The notes below the pieces were generated by a model, which saw only the letters and a list, made by a program, of their open reading frames with translations, was not told the DNA's origin and did no database searches. 64,000 nt of DNA from Craspedostauros australis (Eukaryota > Bacillariophyta > Bacillariophyceae > Mastogloiales > Achnanthaceae): the NCBI GenBank assembly GCA_026770025.1, contig JAMXDE010000012.1:1798001-1862000 (forward strand), given 5' to 3'. Positions 29,519 to 39,397 of this stretch are shown one piece after another (within the stretch, counting starts at the first letter, position 1; each line of letters opens with the position of its first letter). A program made the translations under genes and the position numbers.

Positions 29519-30317
29519 ATGATGGACCCAATGGCAAACCTGGACGCCGGGGCAGCAGCACCCAGCGCCGACGACGATGAGAAGGACGTGATTGATTTCT
29601 CCACGCTGCGGCTGAATGTGCAACGGATTGACAAGACGAAGTCCGTGATGGGCATCGCATCGGGCTGCGTTGCTGGAATCCTGGGATTGACAGGATGGGA
29701 GGGACTGGGTACGTCGGATTAGTGGCATGGCGTTGTACCAGTATTCTGCAGCGTAGTGTGCTGTGCTGTGCCGTAATGGTATGGCGTGATTTGGCGTGAC
29801 ATGTCGTGGCATAACGCGACGTGACCAGGTAGTGGCTTTGCGAGGTTATTATTATTCTGCTGCTGCTGCGGTTGTTACAACTGCTGCGATCTTCTTGGAG
29901 ATGGATCAGGATTGACCTTGTGCTGCTTCATTGTCCGACTTATGATACGGATACGGCAATACGATGTGGTTAACTCACTCTTCGCATATCTTTCGGAACT
30001 GCCTGTCTTGCATACCCACGCTGGGCCGATCTCTCTCTCTCTCTCCCTTTCCGTGTTGACGATGCGCACACGAATACAACCACAACCTCAACTACCACTG
30101 CCACTACAAATATTTCCACGAACGGACGCACACAGTGTGCTTTGCCATCCTGCAGTCCATCGTGCTGCTCAGCCTTTGGGCCTTCAAGATGAACTTCCGA
30201 CTATACGCTTGCACAAGACAGTCATGGTTCTCGTACATCTCGGCCAACCTGCAACAAAATGCGCTGTCATTCACGTTGTTTTGGACGTTGTTCTATGGAC
30301 TGGTGTATCTGTATTGA
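29519..30317 (+). CDS. EMC6: ER membrane protein complex subunit 6 (EMC6), two exons, 123 aa
   Basis: EMC6 is a small core subunit of the ER membrane insertase. Exon 1 is 29519-29708 and exon 2 is 30136-30317, with a phase-1 GT-AG intron of 427 bp (donor GTACGT, acceptor ACACAG). The spliced protein has the family hallmarks: an acidic cytosolic N-terminal stretch (PSADDDEKDVIDFSTLRLN), then SVMGIASGCVAGILGLTGWEG (first membrane segment with the conserved AGILGLTG), then CFAILQSIVLLSLWAF (second), and the ending LSFTLFWTLFYGLVYLY, which aligns with human FTYVLFWTFLYGMVHVY. Its 123 residues compare with 110 in human. The ATG at 29519 is followed at once by a second ATG (29522). The intron contains a CT-rich run at 30031-30050. 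Convergent with the FCF1 gene downstream. Identification is strong. Confidence 0.93.
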
Positions 30318-30822
30318 AGCTTCATGGAATGGAGAAAGACAGAGCGCATTGAAAATGGAGACAGCTTTGATGAAGACCCTTTATGGCTTTGCTCGCAGAA
30401 GGACAAAGAAAGACAGACAGACGAAGTTTTGAGTATTCGCCGAGGATCCAGACCAGAAGGAAACGAAATGGGTCGCCGCACTCCACAACGCAAGTAACTA
30501 AAATGCAAGTAAAGGAATGGAGTTCCATGCTTGTGTAAAACCAATCCCTGAGGATCTTACATCGATAGAGTGCAAATTCCGACGTTGTGGAACCAGCCAT
30601 TGTGGATTCCAGGAAGTCCAAGTGCCGGGGTGTGTTTTCGACATCAGCTTTGCGAAATATTCTTTCCGCAGCGATGTATCGGACTGTGCAGCGTGCTGTT
30701 TTCAATCTGATGCATTGATAGCACTCCAAAGCCATTCATGAGATCTGCCGGCCAAGGCATCTGAATCATATAATATTATATCATACATCAAGCTCAAGAT
30801 TTGCTCCACCCCAACAAGGTTA
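30318..30822. other. Intergenic between convergent EMC6 and FCF1 genes
   Basis: Presumed overlapping or abutting 3' regions of the two genes. The AT palindrome-like ATCATATAATATTATATCAT lies at 30766-30785. No gene seen. Confidence 0.5.
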
Positions 30823-31837
30823 TCATCTCGGTGCACCGAAGGCCTCTGGCATACGCTCGATGGTGTACTTGTATCCAGATATGTACATGCATGGGACACC
30901 GGGAATCTTTCGAATTCTGCCTCGCAGCTCCTTGTCGCATGTCGCCACGATGAAGCACTTCCATTGCTTCACCAAATTCGTAATGCAGTCATCCGCGTAG
31001 CACCCCTTGCAGTTGCACGGCACACGTTCGAACCGCGGATCCTTCGCCAATCGCAATGCGATCTTGTACTTGCCACCCAGCTTCTCTAATTCGCCCATGA
31101 CGCAGTCTGTGATGCATGGGATGCATTTGGCCAGCAGGCAATCCATCATCGCTCGGACCATGTCCAGCTTTTTTCTGCGAGAGAGTCGACGAGAGTTCGT
31201 TTGAATATTTGTTCATGCCGCAGCCATGCAGGTTCATAATTGTATGGTACCCCGTCGCCATGAAAACACATTGTCCCCGTACGAGTGGCATGATGATGGT
31301 GCATTTTCCCATGGGAAAACAATCGCAGAGGCGGCCGGCATTTGGAAGGATAGTATGACAGAAGATGGAGCAGAATCCAAACATGGATGAGTGTCAGCGT
31401 GCGAGTACTGGTATTCGTCGCACTTGAATGATGGATTCGCACGGATTCACACTGGACTTCTTAGCTAAGAACCAACGAGATTGTTGCTGCAACTGCACCC
31501 TCGTCCGTGCCACCTCTCCAGAGACTCATGCCCATGGCCCCGCGGTCGACTTTGACACAGCCATACTCGCATTCTGTCGAGACCAAAACCGTACGTACCG
31601 AATGGAGAAGTTGATGAAATTCGTGTCCACGAGAACATGGTACGGCGGACCTAACTGCGTGTTGTACTGGAAGAAGAGGGCAGAGTTGGCCTGCTCCACA
31701 TGCCTGGGCTCCTCCTTCTTCTTCTTTTGGATCTCCTTTTGCTTTGCCTTCTCCAAGTTCTCCTTGACGCGAGTGTCCTTCGGACTCATCAGCTTCTTCG
31801 TCACCGCGAACTTGCGTGTGATCTTTGCCTTGCCCAT
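30823..31837 (-). CDS. FCF1: rRNA-processing protein FCF1/UTP24 (PIN-domain endonuclease), two exons, 196 aa
   Basis: FCF1/UTP24 is the SSU-processome PIN endonuclease that makes early cleavages in pre-18S rRNA in the nucleolus. Exon 1 is 31837-31599 and exon 2 is 31174-30823; the 424-bp phase-2 intron has donor GTACGT and acceptor TCGCAG. The start is MGKAKITRKFAVTKKLMSPK, matching the basic family N terminus. FFQYNTQLGPPYHVLVDTNFINFSI is nearly invariant across eukaryotes and is cut by the intron just before KKLDMVRAMMDCLLAKCIPCITDCVMGELEKLG. PIN acidic residues include D71 (VDTN), E110, the ADD pair (D141/D142) and D160. The end, RKIPGVPCMYISGYKYTIERMPEAFGAPR, is also conserved. Length matches human (198). 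Very confident. Confidence 0.97.
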
Positions 31838-33419
31838 GGTTGCTGTTCTGTTTGGAGATGCTCGTACTGGTGCAACGTTGATGTTGGCAATGTGTTGGCG
31901 TCGTCCTTGTGTTGGATATGCTGCATCGATACGAGTGGAGTACGACCTGCGAACTATGGTCGACCAACGTCGCCCCTTTCCCAGTTGGAACAAATGATGC
32001 CAAGAGAGAGAGACGGTGCCGGTTTGGGGGTGAAGTCCTGTTGTCATCATCGTTGCCAACAAAACGATCAAAAGCCCAGAAAAAAGGCGCGGGTGGAGGT
32101 GGACAGGAATGGAATCTGGAATCTGGAATTTGCAAGTGGTTCTTGAAATAACACGACTTGATCCAGCGTGTTGTTGAAATGCGAGGCTGACGAGAACCGT
32201 CGTTCTTTGCAAACGGAACAAAAAGGAATGGCTGGGTCGCGCAGAACAGGTTCTTTGTTGATGTGCGCCACAATGTATGCATTTGAGGTATACGGACATG
32301 AATAAAGTGATCCATGCTGACTCTCACATGGTCACATTTTGCTTTCTGCAAAATGGCAAAACGAGCGCAGGCAATCCCAAACACAACCCACCCCACCAAG
32401 ACCCGAAAAAAAAAAACACGACAACCGATCCAAGACAACAACACGGAATGGCGAAGTCTTGGGTTCCGGAGCGAGAGACCTGCCTCCGAGCAGAGACAGC
32501 TTGTTCGTCTGCCTCCGGAAGAGGAACAGAACAGAGGTGCGAACATCGTTGGTGTCATCATCCTGTTCGCGCACGAAGCCAGATTGTGGCTGTTCTTCTT
32601 CTCCTTTCCTTGCCGCCGAATCTTCGCAACCAATTCGAAGGGAGGCAGGTCAAATACCTCTTGCTGCCTCTCTCTGTCTGCTCATGTGCCTCTTGTTCGC
32701 CCGCAAGTCGTGCAAAGTCGATGCCGTGTTTGTTCTTGTCGTGCAAAGTTGATGCCATGGTTGTTCTTGTCGTGTTTGTTGTTGTCGCGAAGTGCAACGC
32801 AATGGGGTTCGCTTGGTTGTTCGGCGTTTCACGCGTATGGACGCCATGCTGATGCTTCTGCCAATACAACAGCGAGAACAACATGTACTCTGCGAAATAA
32901 GGCTGCGCAAGCGATGGCTGCCAGCCGCTGCAAACGACAACATTGGGCTGTCTGCTCCGCCACGTCCGCCAGCAAGAAAACAGTGAGAAAGGTAGACCAT
33001 ACGGACACGAATGGGACTCAAATTACACTACTCTACGAGAACTCGGAACGATTGGATTCCCATCTGGAGCTGTGGGCGGCAAGGGAACGGCCATCAAAAT
33101 CTTCTATCGACCGTTCTGCCTGCGTCCAGAGCGTTCATTTGACCTTTTCAGTGACTGGGATGGCTGAGGAAGTCGCAATTGAGAGAAGGAACATATAAGG
33201 ACGCTTTGTGGCTGCGTCTCGCTTGCGCCGTTCGAGGAACGGCAGGTCCAGATTTGCGGCACAGCAAGGCGCCGCAAATGAATTGGACAGCACAGCACGA
33301 CATGGCGTGGCACAGCGAGCACATGACCGGTCGGGCGACCGGGCCACCAGCATCTTGATTTCGTACATGAAAGAATATGTGGGAGTTGCGAGTATGCGAC
33401 CACGATGTCGACTGCTTCT
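31838..33419. other. Intergenic upstream of FCF1; no gene supported
   Basis: The FCF1 leader and promoter are expected at the left end. An A-run (32405-32417) and several long but odd frames occur; the longest on the plus strand (32314-33198) opens with CTG and has Arg/Ser/Cys-scrambled composition without domains. I see nothing else. Confidence 0.45.
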
Positions 33420-33778
33420 CTACGCCTCCTGTTCTGGAGACTGAGGTTCCGCCGTTTCGACCTCCTCCTTCTCGGCCTCCTTGTCTGCCTCGCCAGCCTT
33501 GTCTGCCTCGCCTGTCTCAACTGCCTTGGTCTCAACTGCCTTGGTCTCAACTGGCTTGTCCTTTGCGTCCTTGTCGGCTGGTGGAGAAGATCCTCCGAGG
33601 CATCCGCACATGGAGGCGAAGAAGCTCTTCTTCTCGGGAGCGGGGGCATCGGCGTTCACATCCTTGGTGGCCGCATCAGTGGTCACCTCTCCAGGGATAT
33701 CTGCGGTCGGCTTCTCGCCCTCCGCGTTTGTCTCGGCAGGCACCTCCTCGGTGGCTGGGGCTGGTGTGTTGGTTTCGA
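33420..33778 (-). CDS. Small acidic Glu/Lys/Ala-rich protein, last exon only
   Basis: Unrecognised. The open frame ends at TAG (33422-33420) and encodes at least 119 residues, rich in Glu, Ala, Lys, Pro and Thr. It contains a Cys-Gly patch (FFASMCGCLGGSSPP) and near-repeats of the type VETKAVETKAVETGEADKAGEADKEAE. There is no in-frame ATG before an upstream TGA near 33810. A plausible splice acceptor (GATGCAG) ends at 33779 and would enter the frame in phase 1, so the start lies in an upstream exon I cannot place. The MCGC pair could be a lipidation or metal site, but that is speculative. It resembles small disordered acidic proteins; function unknown. Confidence 0.55.
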
Positions 33779-35139
33779 CTGCATCGCATCGTTGCGAGGA
33801 TGAGCATCGTCATATTGGTCGCGGTCGTAGGTGTGTTGATTTGGCGTGGGAGGTGGAAGCACAACAAGAACAAAGCATCATGGAACAACAAACAGAATCA
33901 AAAGGAGTGTGAGCATCGCGAGCAGTCTGGGCAATACAATGGGCGCGCGATTGGCCGCAGGCGACATGTGGCATGTTTGGAATCAAGTTTGCGCGCGCTG
34001 TCGAAACCGCTGTCATCAACACCATTGCCACCAGCACCATTGCCGTCAGCACCACTATCATCACGAGCGTCATCGCTGTGCGGACCCACCTTCGGCCATC
34101 TTGCTTGCTTGTTTTTTGATGTCTTGGTGGTGCGTGTTTGCTTTGTTTGCTTTGTTTGCTTTGTGTTTGGCGCAATTCTGTTTTTGTGAGGGGTTGGGGC
34201 AGAAGCACGAGATGTGGTGACGCGACCTACAAATGTGTTGTCTGTCTCGATGGAAAGAGCGGAACTGAAAGACAGGAACCCTGTCAAAGCGGTTCTGTTT
34301 GGCCTCCCTTGACAACCTCCTTCCACAAGAGAAGTCATCGCAATCCGAAACAGAGAGGAATCGGAGCTCGCGCAGCGTGTATCGTTTCGAACAACGCGGA
34401 GAAGAGGAGGTGCCTCCACTTCGCCTCCAGACATACGACTACTCCCACAGCCATCCGCTGAATTCGGAACTAACGAAGCGAACCGTATAAAAACTAATCT
34501 AGGGCCAAATCGTGACAAACAATACAACTCGAGTCACTAGTCCCAGATATGTCTCCACAATGTCCTAGACGTGTCGCAGACGGACCACACCTTTCTCCTC
34601 ACAATTTTTCAAGCGTTGGGGCGAAGAATTTTCGATTTTCCACAAACACGCTTCGTGCATACACTCACATCACTGGCAACATGGGTTGTGCTTTGCAGCA
34701 GGCCGAGATGACATCGAGCACCCAGCACCGACCATCGGACATCACGTTTCATTGCGTTCCATCACACCACATCTCGTGACAAGTCCTCGACAGGACACAC
34801 CTGAGCGAGCAGTACAAATAGAGTACATGGTTTTGCTGATCACGCCATCATCAGTCCAACACCATCGAGGCAAACCACATTGATGCTGAATCCCTCCTCG
34901 TGACAGAGACAGCATTCCCACTCCAACCAAGCAAGAACCTGGACGCAGCTCCTGTGCAAAGCAACCGACGAAAAGTTGTCCATTGAAAGGCGAATGAAGA
35001 TAGAGTGGAATGGTATCGCACTTATAGTACATACTCTACAAGCTCCTACTACTCTGCTATACTTTGCCCAATTCTTTGGATTTCAAACGCTTGAGACAAG
35101 TTCGAGAAGGCATCGATTACATCATCACAACTCTTGACA

Positions 35140-35222
<83 letters not shown>

Positions 35223-35401
35223 ACAAAGAGGCATACTCCAACTCCGGCAACCTGAACAATACTCGCATTCACACTCGCACTTGCACCCTTCCTCGCAGCC
35301 GAGCGTTCCATCCATCGACAACAATCAGGACCGACACTGCAAGCACCGAGCATCATTGTCTTCAGTACCTTTCGAGCTACGACGGAGCGCACGCTTGCAT
35401 C
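33779..35401. other. Intergenic; probable upstream exon of the acidic protein and leader of the next gene
   Basis: Must contain the missing 5' exon of the gene ending at 33420 (minus) and the promoter of the gene starting at 35402 (plus). A long CT microsatellite occupies 35143-35221. No other gene is supported. Confidence 0.45.
35143..35221 (+). repeat. (CT)n microsatellite, about 39 units
   Basis: Uninterrupted CT dinucleotides lie about 180 bp before the ATG of the membrane-anchored protein, likely in its leader or core promoter. Polypyrimidine-polypurine DNA of this kind can adopt triplex structure and mutates by slippage. Confidence 0.97.
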
Positions 35402-35670
35402 ATGTCCAGCATGCCCAACAGAGACAGTGGCACCGATTTCGCATTCATGAGTTCGTACAATGATACCGCAGACTTCGAGACCACAAATTCCTTGGGGCAG
35501 CAGCAAAGTCCGTCCATACCACCATCGAAGGCATCAAGCGCCGCCGCGCCTGTCCTGTCAACCACGAGCGATGATTCGTCCGCGACTATGGCATCTCAGA
35601 GCCGTCATTCCGGTGGTATCACGTACTACGACGAGGATGAATCGACCTACTACCATGGCGACTACAACGA

Positions 35671-35704
<34 letters not shown>

Positions 35705-38700
35705 GATTGCGAGGATGTAAATGGCGCTGACAATGGTGCTGGCCGTGGCCTTTTCTTCCTTGCCGACGACGAATCGGATCGACGCAAAACCAACACCATC
35801 CCTATCGATCATCTGATCGACAACGCTATCGACGGCCCAATCGAATATCCTATCGACAACATGAGGGACTGCGCCAGTACGAGCAGCCCCAGCGACGGGC
35901 CTATCCATATCGATCGCGATAGGTTCGACGATGAGGACATCCAAATGGACGGTGATGACACCACCGAAAGTGCGGACGATGACTTCGTCGAACAGGATGC
36001 AGGGAGCTTCGCCTCGTCGTTGGGAGCTCCTGCCTGCAGCAAGGACGGCGATGACAACTCCTTCACGGGACGGACCACAGACTCATCATCAGCTCTGACA
36101 CTCTCGCTCAGCCCTCAAGGCCAGCAGCGGCCCGAACCAACAAGATTGACAAGCGCCATGACGCCATCACGATCAACATCGATCTCTGCCAGCCATGATG
36201 ACGGATCCTTGACACGCAGCTCCAACCACAGCCCATCGGAGTCAAGCACATTGAACAGCTCAGACACGTGCGGCAGTCCAAATTCTGTCGCACAACGATC
36301 CAACTCAAGAAGCGTGCACCGATCTTTGACACCCAGAGAGGTCCTGGCTTCCGAATCTCGCAGTGGCCCCGACAAGTCACCGTCGTTCCAAATACCAATG
36401 CAGCACGCAGTGATTGATCAGCAGCCAGCAGAGGTGATGGCAGACCAGAGTCCACGGAATTCATCGTATTCCAACAGTACAGGCCAATCCACCACGTTCC
36501 ACAATGACAGGTACTTCCAACCAGGATCACCAAACCCACACAACAGCGAACCACGAGTTCTCGATGCTGCCTCGTCTCACCAGTCGAACAGCAGCATGCT
36601 GGAGTACTCGCCATCATCCTCAAGGCGATATTCGCCGACCATGCAAGTGGATCAGGCCGATCATCGTGAAGTCATCAACCGGGCCTACTTCACCCCGACT
36701 CGGAAGCAACGAAGCATGAAAACCCGCAGCATTGAGGATGAGCGCGAGGGCGATGGACTATTCCTGGACAACGTGGACTACTACTCCAACCTGGACGAAG
36801 CATCGGCGACATCCATGTCCATCGTCGAATTCGTATCAAAGAAGATAGCAAAGAGCGCTTTCTGTCGACGCTTCGTTCCTGTCACTCTGGACCTTCCGAC
36901 GACGTTTGATGATGAGATCTCCAATCTCGACGACAGATCTGCACGCTACGGACACCGTCGCAAGAGGAAACCGCTAATGTCAATGAAATCTTCGTCGTCA
37001 GAAGAATCAGAGGGTACAAGGAAGAAGAACGGATCCTATCTTGCAGTTCAGACCAGCATGTTTGGTAGAATCATCGAGACGGAACAATTGGACCATAGCC
37101 GTCACAATGAGTTCAGCTTGACGAATCAGACCGAATCAGAGCGAGGACGACGACGGCGCGATGGCTCGTCAAACTACATGTGCTTGGAGAACGTGGACTA
37201 CCTCTCACAGGTTGATGTGGCATCTGGAAGCCATGGTCTCTCCACAGTCAATGGTAGCTGGCGACAGGATGACGCTGCCATGGCTTTCGTTGAGCAGGAC
37301 GGGTCGAATGGAAGCAATTCAAGCGAACGCCGTTCCACGACATCGAGCGTGTCGTGCGCCAACAATGGTGCAGAAGAAACCGATGATCAGCATTCCCGGC
37401 ATTCACAGTATTCATGGCATCCGCAGCGTTCGCGGCATTCGCAGCGTTCCCGCCAATCTCACCACCACCATCACCATCACGTTCCAGTCGTAACGACCGT
37501 ATGCAGCAGTCAACACAACAGCACCACGAACCATGACGAGAGTGACGGAACTGAGTACTTGCCCGCATCAATGATGAATGATCTGCGAGTCGAAGTGCCG
37601 CAACAGCCACATGTGGATTCGTTCTCCACCATGGAATCCGTTTCCGAAGTGTCGGCGGAAGCGATGGAAAACGCAACTACCACGCGATCGAGCAGCACCA
37701 GAGACAGCAACAGAGCGACCAAGCCACCGCAAAAGGACGAGCATCAACGAACCAAGAAATTGAGCGAACTTTCCCCTGACGAGTTGAAGGTCAGCATCGA
37801 CATCATGCAACAGCTGCTGCAGGAGTCGGATCAGGAAGAACGTCGCCGCCGTGTTGGTGCATTCGGGCTGCCCTCTGCAAGATCGAAGTCAAGGGAGAAG
37901 CACCGGAACCAGAACACGCGGAGACGTGCAGAACTAGCAACTTCTCGGCTCAAACAGAAGATGGAAGAAGCCTCCACTAGAGGCAAGACTAGAAGCTCAA
38001 ATCCACAAAAGGCTGCATCAAGCCAAAACAGACCTTCGCGCGCCAGGTCAATGGAAGGTGACGACCGCCGGCGGAGAGCGTCAAAGGAAAGCAAGAGGAG
38101 GCGCAGCCGATCCCGCGCAAGAACCGAACGGAACGGTCACACTGAGACCATTAACTCTGCTGCGAACCCAAACAGGAACCGCAGGTCCAATAATCAACCG
38201 AAATCGTCGCCACACTCATCGCGCGACGATGCCGACGTCAACACAAACACAGAGGCACATGCTAACAACACCAAGAATGACATTGACTCTGAGAGAAACA
38301 ACCGGCATCGATCGAAGCGCGTCGAACTGGACCCAGATCAAGGGCTACCTGATCAAGTGGAAGTTGACATTGAAAACCCAACGTTGACGCTTCAGGAGGT
38401 CAACTACATGTCATCACTCTCTTTGGCACGCAATAACAACAACATATCGCCCGTGCAGTCTCAGATGTCGAAGGCTGTCGCCCGGGATGCCTTTGCTTTG
38501 CCCAAGCTCGGCAGGAGCGATGGCGCGAGACATGCTGGTGGCGGCAGGAACAATGCGGCGAGCAGCAACCGTCCACACAACAACAAGGGTGGACACGTTG
38601 CAGGGGATGGCTTCGAGAGTGATAATTGCCTAGAAGGAATCGACCTGGAGGATTATGATCCCAACGGACGCGATCAACACCCAAAGGGCAAGCTGGAGGC

Positions 38701-39043
38701 GATGAAGGTGCAGCTGGAAGAGCTGCGAAAGAAGCGATGCTGCCCGAAGTTCTCATGGGCGAGCTCTGAGAGTCGACGCATCTGGGAGACGATCCAAAAA
38801 GGGTGCGTATCGTGCACGAACAGCATGAAGCTCCAGTGGGCGAGGATGGGGCAGCAGCCGTGCATGGCAAAGGCCAGCGAGCGTGTCCAACCTTGCGTCC
38901 AAAGCACTCGCCAATGGTGTCACGCATCCTGGGAAAAGCACATGTCGGGACGCTCCAACTTGGAGATTGGCATTTTGATGCTGATCGCGGCATCGCTCTT
39001 CGTTCTCTTCATTCTGTTCATCATGTTCGTGAAGGAGGGGTAA
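35402..39043 (+). CDS. Large disordered protein with C-terminal membrane anchor, 1213 aa
   Basis: Unrecognised. ATG at 35402. Most of the chain is Ser/Asp/Arg/His-rich and disordered, with an Asp tract (around residue 95), a His run (around 700) and SR-like basic stretches (around 860-930). A motif of the form L-[DE]-N-V-D-Y-[YL]-S recurs: GLFLDNVDYYSNLDEAS near residue 452, YMCLENVDYLSQVDVAS near 592 and, weaker, LTLQEVNYMSSLSLA near 997. Each copy is followed by a Ser-rich segment. The last 120 residues are Cys-rich (CCPK, CVSC and several single Cys) and end in one hydrophobic helix (about 1186-1209, LEIGILMLIAASLFVLFILFIMFV) plus KEG. With no N-terminal signal, this fits a tail-anchored protein with its bulk in the cytosol. 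Function unknown. Confidence 0.8.
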
Positions 39044-39397
39044 GTACCATAGCTCGTAGTCGTAAGCCACCCATACGAGTACGTGCCACATTCGCGCCAT
39101 GAAATAATCAACTCGACTCGACTACAAATATATTCGTATTTGTAATTGGATCATCGAGGTCCGGGGCATTCATAATCCAATCGATAGAGTACGAGTAGAC
39201 CACTGCTGCTAAACGATTATATGTCTGTATGTGTGTATTGGCGCGTCATGATACGAGTACACGTATGTACATGTATGGAAGAAGGATTCAATGCATTGCT
39301 TGCGTTCCTGCCCATCGACTAGAACGCACGAATACTCTGCCAGTACTCTACTCAGTACGTACTCCACCAGAACCATGCTCCACCAAAAGGTGCTGCT
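39044..39397. other. Intergenic between convergent genes
   Basis: About 350 bp of AT-rich sequence with TACGAGTA-type words. It holds the 3' regions of the membrane-anchored protein and the desulfurase-thiolase. No gene seen. Confidence 0.5.

Noticed and set aside
32314-33198. Open frame of 294 codons on the plus strand
   Set aside because: Opens with CTG, composition is scrambled, overlapping frames on both strands are equally long, and no motif is recognisable.
35143-35221. Glu-Arg repeat peptide from the GA strand of the CT tract
   Set aside because: It is translation of a dinucleotide microsatellite, open in several frames by its nature; not a gene.
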